Assembly (NCBI GenBank): GCA_039815505.1
Contig: JBCBZE010000097.1
Coordinates: forward strand, 1 to 10,362
DNA length: 10,362 nucleotides
Source of the DNA: CANLWN01 sp039815505
GTDB lineage: Bacteria; Bacteroidota; Bacteroidia; Flavobacteriales; Flavobacteriaceae
Reading direction: 5' to 3'
The notes beneath the pieces were generated by a model. The model saw nothing but the letters and a program-made list of their open reading frames with translations. It did not search any database and was not told the DNA's origin. Both the position numbers and the translations under genes were made by a program. This document shows positions 7,019 to 10,362 of this stretch, one piece after another (within the stretch, counting starts at the first letter, position 1; each line of letters opens with the position of its first letter).

Positions 7019-7777
7019 TCATTTTTCATTGAAAACCCATACGGGTAAAAGGGACCATAGCACTAAAACAATAAAATACAGCAATTCTGGTATGAGGTAA
7101 AAATAGTTGGCGGCCATAATTCCCACAACCATAATTATATGGGCTAAAAATGCCCATATTATCCCAAAGATAAGTTGTTTTTTATAGGCAGGATACCTTC
7201 TATGAATATACATTGCAAACCATATATAAACGGGAACAAAAACCAATATTGAAGTTAACAAACCCGGATTATAAGTCCATTTTAGCATGCCCGCAACAAT
7301 GTGTACAAAAGCGTTGACCAGAATGATCCCGCCCATGGCAAACAAGGGAAAAAGATGTTTGGGGCTTCGCCAAATTGCAAGAAATCCGACCAACCAAACC
7401 AAGGACGTATTGATGACGTATACACTTTCCTTGGTGAGTGGATTGATCATCATATCCGATTCGCCCAAGGCAGATCGGATGAAATCATTGTTAAATGTGT
7501 AAAATGCGTAGTAATTTCCATATATATCTATCCAGTGCTCTTCAAATTGATGCAGTATATAGGCACATAGCATCAAAATACTTACGAAACGAAAGTTCTT
7601 CAATTGGTCCTTTACTGTTTTTTTTTCCAAAAATGAATACAGACCGATCAAGAGAAATGGTATACCATACGTACCGACTTTCATCCAGTGATCAATAAGA
7701 AAGCTGTATTGACCCAAGGGCAACCATAGCATACAAAAAAATAAGATCCCGCATACAAGCAAGTTTTTATGGTTCAT
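7019..7777 (-). CDS. HXXEE domain-containing integral membrane protein
   Basis: Protein of 252 residues with about seven hydrophobic segments (near 6-28, 34-50, 63-75, 119-136, 142-162, 173-191, 203-248), so an inner-membrane protein. The defining HxxEE motif is HQFEEH at 76-81. A second conserved piece is NAFVHI (Asn155, His159) followed by YNPGLLTS (169-176), which together could form a metal or polar site in the membrane. This combination matches the HXXEE family as I know it; no biochemical function is established. The gene is 14 bases ahead of the flavin oxidoreductase and 47 bases after the C-C hydrolase gene, so membership of a shared transcript is likely. Transport, membrane-bound catalysis or self-protection against a reactive intermediate are all possible, and none is shown by sequence. 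Confidence 0.85.
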   Translation of the reverse strand: MNHKNLLVCGILFFCMLWLPLGQYSFLIDHWMKVGTYGIPFLLIGLYSFLEKKTVKDQLKNFRFVSILMLCAYILHQFEEHWIDIYGNYYAFYTFNNDFIRSALGESDMMINPLTKESVYVINTSLVWLVGFLAIWRSPKHLFPLFAMGGIILVNAFVHIVAGMLKWTYNPGLLTSILVFVPVYIWFAMYIHRRYPAYKKQLIFGIIWAFLAHIIMVVGIMAANYFYLIPELLYFIVLVLWSLLPVWVFNEK

Positions 7778-7824
7778 ATATCTAAAACTAATTCATTGAA
7801 ATTACCAAGTGATTTTCATCCATA

Positions 7825-8676
7825 CTATAAAAAACTTTTTTCCAGTGCCCCTTGATAGTCAAAGGCATTTTCGCTTTTCCCATAACCTTGAATACGTTGC
7901 TCAAACAAATCTTTATCAAACCCCTTTAATAAACTTGGACTTTCGGTAATCGGATTCATTTTTTTTGAATAATGAAGATTATTCACATCATCCCGCTGTT
8001 CAAAAAGTGAGGGCAGAAAATTCTCAAAAACCCCTACTTCAATAGTGTTATGTGTTAACCAGGCATTCCAAAATTGCTCTCCAAAACTCCCGAGCAATTT
8101 CTTATTTATAATTTTGGCCAGGGCGTTTTTTTGATTCGAACCTGCCACTATCTCGTAATGATAGTGAACCCCTATGATCTTTCCGTTTTCAACAATATCC
8201 TTGAATCTAATGCTAAGTGCCATGAGATTCCCTATAAACGGAATTTTTCTTCCCATACTCCAGCCATCTTTTGCGTAATAGAAAATCTCCATTGTACTAT
8301 CAACGGGGTATTTTAAACCATATTTTTCAATTTGCATAGCTTCTTGAATATGGATCTTACCCCCTACCTTGGCGGTTCTTCCAGGTCCAAGTTTTCCAAG
8401 AAACCGCACGGAAATATGGTCTGTTGGATGCCATAGATAGTACGCGGGTACCTTTTGCCCTTCATAACCTTCGATGTCATCTAGTGTAACCCGGAGATTT
8501 GGAAAGTTTTTGAACCACCAAAAAATCATTTCTGTAGTTACGCCCCGCAATAAAGAATGTTCTAGGACCACACATATTTGGCCTGACCTATTCTTAATAT
8601 TTTTAAAGTACACCGAAGAAATAGGTTTTAATTCCCATCCAAAATTTCTTGCCTTGGGCACTGTCATTTTTGCCAT
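7825..8676 (-). CDS. DAPG hydrolase (PhlG)-like C-C bond hydrolase
   Basis: Cytosolic protein of 283 residues (no signal peptide) resembling the 2,4-diacetylphloroglucinol hydrolase family, zinc-dependent enzymes that cut an acyl group from a phenol ring by C-C hydrolysis; Pseudomonas PhlG is about 296 residues. Seen: LRGVTTEMIFWWF (43-55), YLWHPTDHISV (80-90), KIHIQEAM (107-114), a VHYHYEI stretch (170-176), and HNTIEVG (209-215). In PhlG the metal ligands are His129, Glu160, His270 and Glu274; the HxxxE pair here (His209, Glu213) has the same spacing as the last two, and His83 or His87 with Glu112 could supply the others. The ligand match is by memory, not alignment. The C-terminal 50 residues are polar and not recognised. 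The natural substrate may differ from diacetylphloroglucinol. An in-frame ATG three codons downstream (8667) is an alternative start. Confidence 0.75.
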   Translation of the reverse strand: MAKMTVPKARNFGWELKPISSVYFKNIKNRSGQICVVLEHSLLRGVTTEMIFWWFKNFPNLRVTLDDIEGYEGQKVPAYYLWHPTDHISVRFLGKLGPGRTAKVGGKIHIQEAMQIEKYGLKYPVDSTMEIFYYAKDGWSMGRKIPFIGNLMALSIRFKDIVENGKIIGVHYHYEIVAGSNQKNALAKIINKKLLGSFGEQFWNAWLTHNTIEVGVFENFLPSLFEQRDDVNNLHYSKKMNPITESPSLLKGFDKDLFEQRIQGYGKSENAFDYQGALEKSFL

Positions 8677-8789
8677 CCCGTCCTTGATTTAATTTTGGTT
8701 TTAAAAATCGAAAAAATACTCGAAAAAAAACTTTAACTTAATTAAGAAATCAATGAAACAATCATTTTTTTTGAAGCTATCCATACATC

Positions 8790-9575
8790 TTATTTGAAAT
8801 CGGCCTTAACACCTATCGATGTAAATTGTTGGTTGTTATCCAAACTCTCCAAACTTACATTTTCATAATTAAAACGATAATCCGTAGTGAGTGAAAAAAC
8901 CTTAGTGAGTTTGAATTCCAGACTTATGTACAACTTAAAAATATAATCTGTGCTTTCTCTGGTAGATTGTAAAAACCACCCATTGGATCTTAATAGTAAT
9001 TTATCCTTAAAAATTTGGGTGCTTCCGTCATAATGTAGAATCCATCGCAGCATATTTCTTTGGTTTCCAATACGGCTACTATTAACAAAAACAGATTCCG
9101 TATATCTATTTTTATAGTACACAGCTGCCGTAGAAAACAATAGTTTATGTCCATTTTTTAGTGTTGGATTATAGGTTATACCGCCTCCATAGCCTAGACG
9201 GAATTCTAACTCGTAGCCTAAGTTGGTCTGTAGATCCGTAACTAAAAACGGATACCATTTTTTCCCGTCACCAACAAATAATTTAAACAGCGATAAGGCG
9301 TCCCAATTACGGTTCAATACCCTGTCATCCGCATCACTGAACAGGAATCTAAATTGATTCTCGAAACTCCAAGAACGTTTTTGAAAAGTTGGGTTGAACT
9401 CAAATTGAAATGTCCTTTGAAATTCTGTTCCACTTGTTAAACTTCCCGATAAATTGAAACTTCCATTAAATCGTAAGGTATCTTGTGGAACCAATTGCCC
9501 AAAAACAGCTGTAATGCCTAGTAGCCAAAAAATAAAGATTTTACCCGTTCTTTGAATAATGTTCTTTGTTTTAAT
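8790..9575 (-). CDS. DUF481-like outer-membrane beta-barrel protein, ATT start inferred
   Basis: About 261 residues. After a signal peptide (hydrophobic core IFIFWLLGITAVFG, cleavage near FGQ) come alternating amphipathic strands ending in aromatic residues (FNLSGSLTSG; FEFNPTF; ENQFRFLF; YELEFRLGYGGGITYNP; HKLLFSTAAVYYKNRY; LLRSNGWFL; YISLEFKLT; SIGVKADFK), with a terminal Phe-Lys. This is typical of a small outer-membrane barrel, and the LGYGGGITYNP centre resembles DUF481/YdiY-type proteins. There is no ATG or GTG in frame between the stop at 9585-9587 and the mature protein. The first standard start is TTG at 9494, which would remove the signal peptide. The ATT at 9573-9575, reading ATT-KTKNI, lies four bases after the hydrolase stop and gives a normal signal peptide. 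Possible roles are passive uptake of a small molecule or envelope structure. Confidence 0.72.
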   Translation of the reverse strand: MKTKNIIQRTGKIFIFWLLGITAVFGQLVPQDTLRFNGSFNLSGSLTSGTEFQRTFQFEFNPTFQKRSWSFENQFRFLFSDADDRVLNRNWDALSLFKLFVGDGKKWYPFLVTDLQTNLGYELEFRLGYGGGITYNPTLKNGHKLLFSTAAVYYKNRYTESVFVNSSRIGNQRNMLRWILHYDGSTQIFKDKLLLRSNGWFLQSTRESTDYIFKLYISLEFKLTKVFSLTTDYRFNYENVSLESLDNNQQFTSIGVKADFK

Positions 9576-9579
9576 TTTT

Positions 9580-10362
9580 TTAGTTCATCGCTTTTTTAGT
9601 CAAAAAAGAAAGGGTTGCGGCCAACACTTCCGCTGGTTTTTCTTCCACGATAAAATGCCCTGCGTCCAATTCTAAAAAGGACACATCTTTCACTTCATTT
9701 TTCCAGATTGTTGGATAATCAAAATTTCCTGTATTTGATTGTTTTCCCCAAATCACCAAGGTTGGGACATCGATTTTTATATCGGCATCTGCTTTATCGT
9801 GCTCCATATCAATACCTGTACTTGCACGATAATCTTCGCACATGGCATGGAAAGCATCCTCTGTTCCGTTGGTAGCTGCATAATCGTTACCTGCTTCCTC
9901 ATCATCACCAGCTGTCATTTTAGCAAATGCTCCCGCCTGAGGCCCCATTAGTTTTTCCGGTAAAGGATAAGGTTGTGTCCAAAACGTCCAGGCCCAGAAT
10001 CTATTGGCGACTTTGTTGTCCATATGTTCCCAAACATAAGTAGCGGGAATTATGTCCATAATGATCATTTTTTTTACCGCTTTAGGATAATCCTTAGCCA
10101 ATCTTCTGGCGGTATGAGACCCTCTATCATGCGAGGCAACCGAAAAGAAATCATATCCCAATTCTTTCATTAATGCTATTTGGTCTTTCGCCATGCGCCG
10201 TTTGGAATAATCACCTTCCCTGGGCTTATCACTTCTGCCATAACCGCGTAAATCCGGTATGACCACGGTAAAATTTGCGGTAAGCTTTGGTCCCAAATGA
10301 CGCCACATCACATGGGATTCCGGCGCACCGTGCAGCAATAACAACGGTTCCCCGGAGCCCCC
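9580..10362 (-). CDS. Alpha/beta hydrolase, haloacetate dehalogenase/epoxide hydrolase type (5' end missing)
   Basis: The frame is open to the window edge, so the N-terminus (probably 20-40 residues) is missing; 260 residues plus the stop are present. The first visible methionine-like codon near 10344 is a TTG coding Leu inside the conserved LLLLHG, not a start. Counting from the edge: HG oxyanion motif at 11-12, nucleophile Asp79 in SHDRG, acid Asp103 in MDIIP, base His236 in DAGHF. This Asp-Asp-His triad and the DLRGYG, HVMW and CEDYRAS motifs place it with fluoroacetate dehalogenase RPA1163 and relatives. However, RPA1163 Arg114 aligns with His83 and its fluoride-site His155 with Ala124, while Arg111, Trp156 and Tyr219 are kept. 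A true haloacetate dehalogenase is therefore doubtful; epoxide or ester hydrolysis is possible. It is cytosolic as far as seen and four bases ahead of the DUF481-like gene. Confidence 0.88.
   Translation of the reverse strand, partial: GGSGEPLLLLHGAPESHVMWRHLGPKLTANFTVVIPDLRGYGRSDKPREGDYSKRRMAKDQIALMKELGYDFFSVASHDRGSHTARRLAKDYPKAVKKMIIMDIIPATYVWEHMDNKVANRFWAWTFWTQPYPLPEKLMGPQAGAFAKMTAGDDEEAGNDYAATNGTEDAFHAMCEDYRASTGIDMEHDKADADIKIDVPTLVIWGKQSNTGNFDYPTIWKNEVKDVSFLELDAGHFIVEEKPAEVLAATLSFLTKKAMN

Noticed and set aside
7778..7824. Eleven-codon reading frame on the minus strand between the PhlG-like and HXXEE genes
   Set aside because: Too short, with no recognisable sequence; a leader peptide cannot be argued from one genome.
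8677..8789. Promoter or terminator between the DUF481-like and PhlG-like genes (CTTAATTAAG palindrome, repeated TCGAAAAAA, weak AATGA/TCATT stem)
   Set aside because: No TAnnTTTG match and no stable hairpin were found; the sequence is low-complexity A/T. A promoter is plausible given the 113-base gap but cannot be pointed to.
9494..9494. TTG at 9494 as the start of the DUF481-like protein
   Set aside because: It falls after the predicted signal-peptide cleavage region, which would leave an outer-membrane barrel without an export signal.

Overview
The window looks like a chromosome segment from a marine-type member of Flavobacteriaceae (Bacteroidota). The support is an A+T-rich sequence with weak Shine-Dalgarno signals, TAnnTTTG-type promoter elements, lipoprotein signal peptides, and a gene order (DUF6913, dapA, bamD, rpoZ, coaBC, porD) that I recall as typical of Flavobacteriia. 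No tRNA, rRNA, CRISPR array, insertion sequence or phage gene was seen.

Left part (1-4238, all minus strand) is a compact housekeeping block. Transcription runs right to left: a DUF6913 protein, then dapA (lysine/peptidoglycan precursor synthesis) overlapping it by one base. After a 132-base gap holding a probable promoter come bamD (outer-membrane protein assembly), an omega-like RNA polymerase subunit, coaBC (coenzyme A synthesis) and the start of porD (type IX secretion associated), all with gaps or overlaps of 16 bases or less. The CoaBC protein appears to lack two residues regarded as diagnostic in the E. coli enzyme.

Middle (4239-6013, plus strand) is a split 5'-nucleotidase. The substrate-binding C-terminal domain comes first as a predicted Sec lipoprotein. 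The catalytic metallophosphatase domain follows, overlapping by 4 bases (ATGA), with its own twin-arginine and lipobox signal. The divergent promoter region upstream contains a perfect 8+8-base inverted repeat overlapping the minus-strand -7 element.

Right part (5982-10362, all minus strand) reads like an accessory catabolic cluster. In transcription order it encodes an alpha/beta hydrolase of the haloacetate-dehalogenase/epoxide-hydrolase type (5' end outside the window), a DUF481-like outer-membrane protein whose best start is an ATT codon, a homologue of the 2,4-diacetylphloroglucinol C-C hydrolase PhlG, an HXXEE-domain membrane protein, and a luciferase-like flavin-dependent oxidoreductase. 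The last gene overlaps the end of the nucleotidase gene tail-to-tail by 32 bases. Two hydrolases, a C-C bond hydrolase and a monooxygenase together suggest uptake and breakdown of a small, perhaps aromatic or acyl-phenolic, compound. That shared role is inference, as is a link to algal phloroglucinol compounds.
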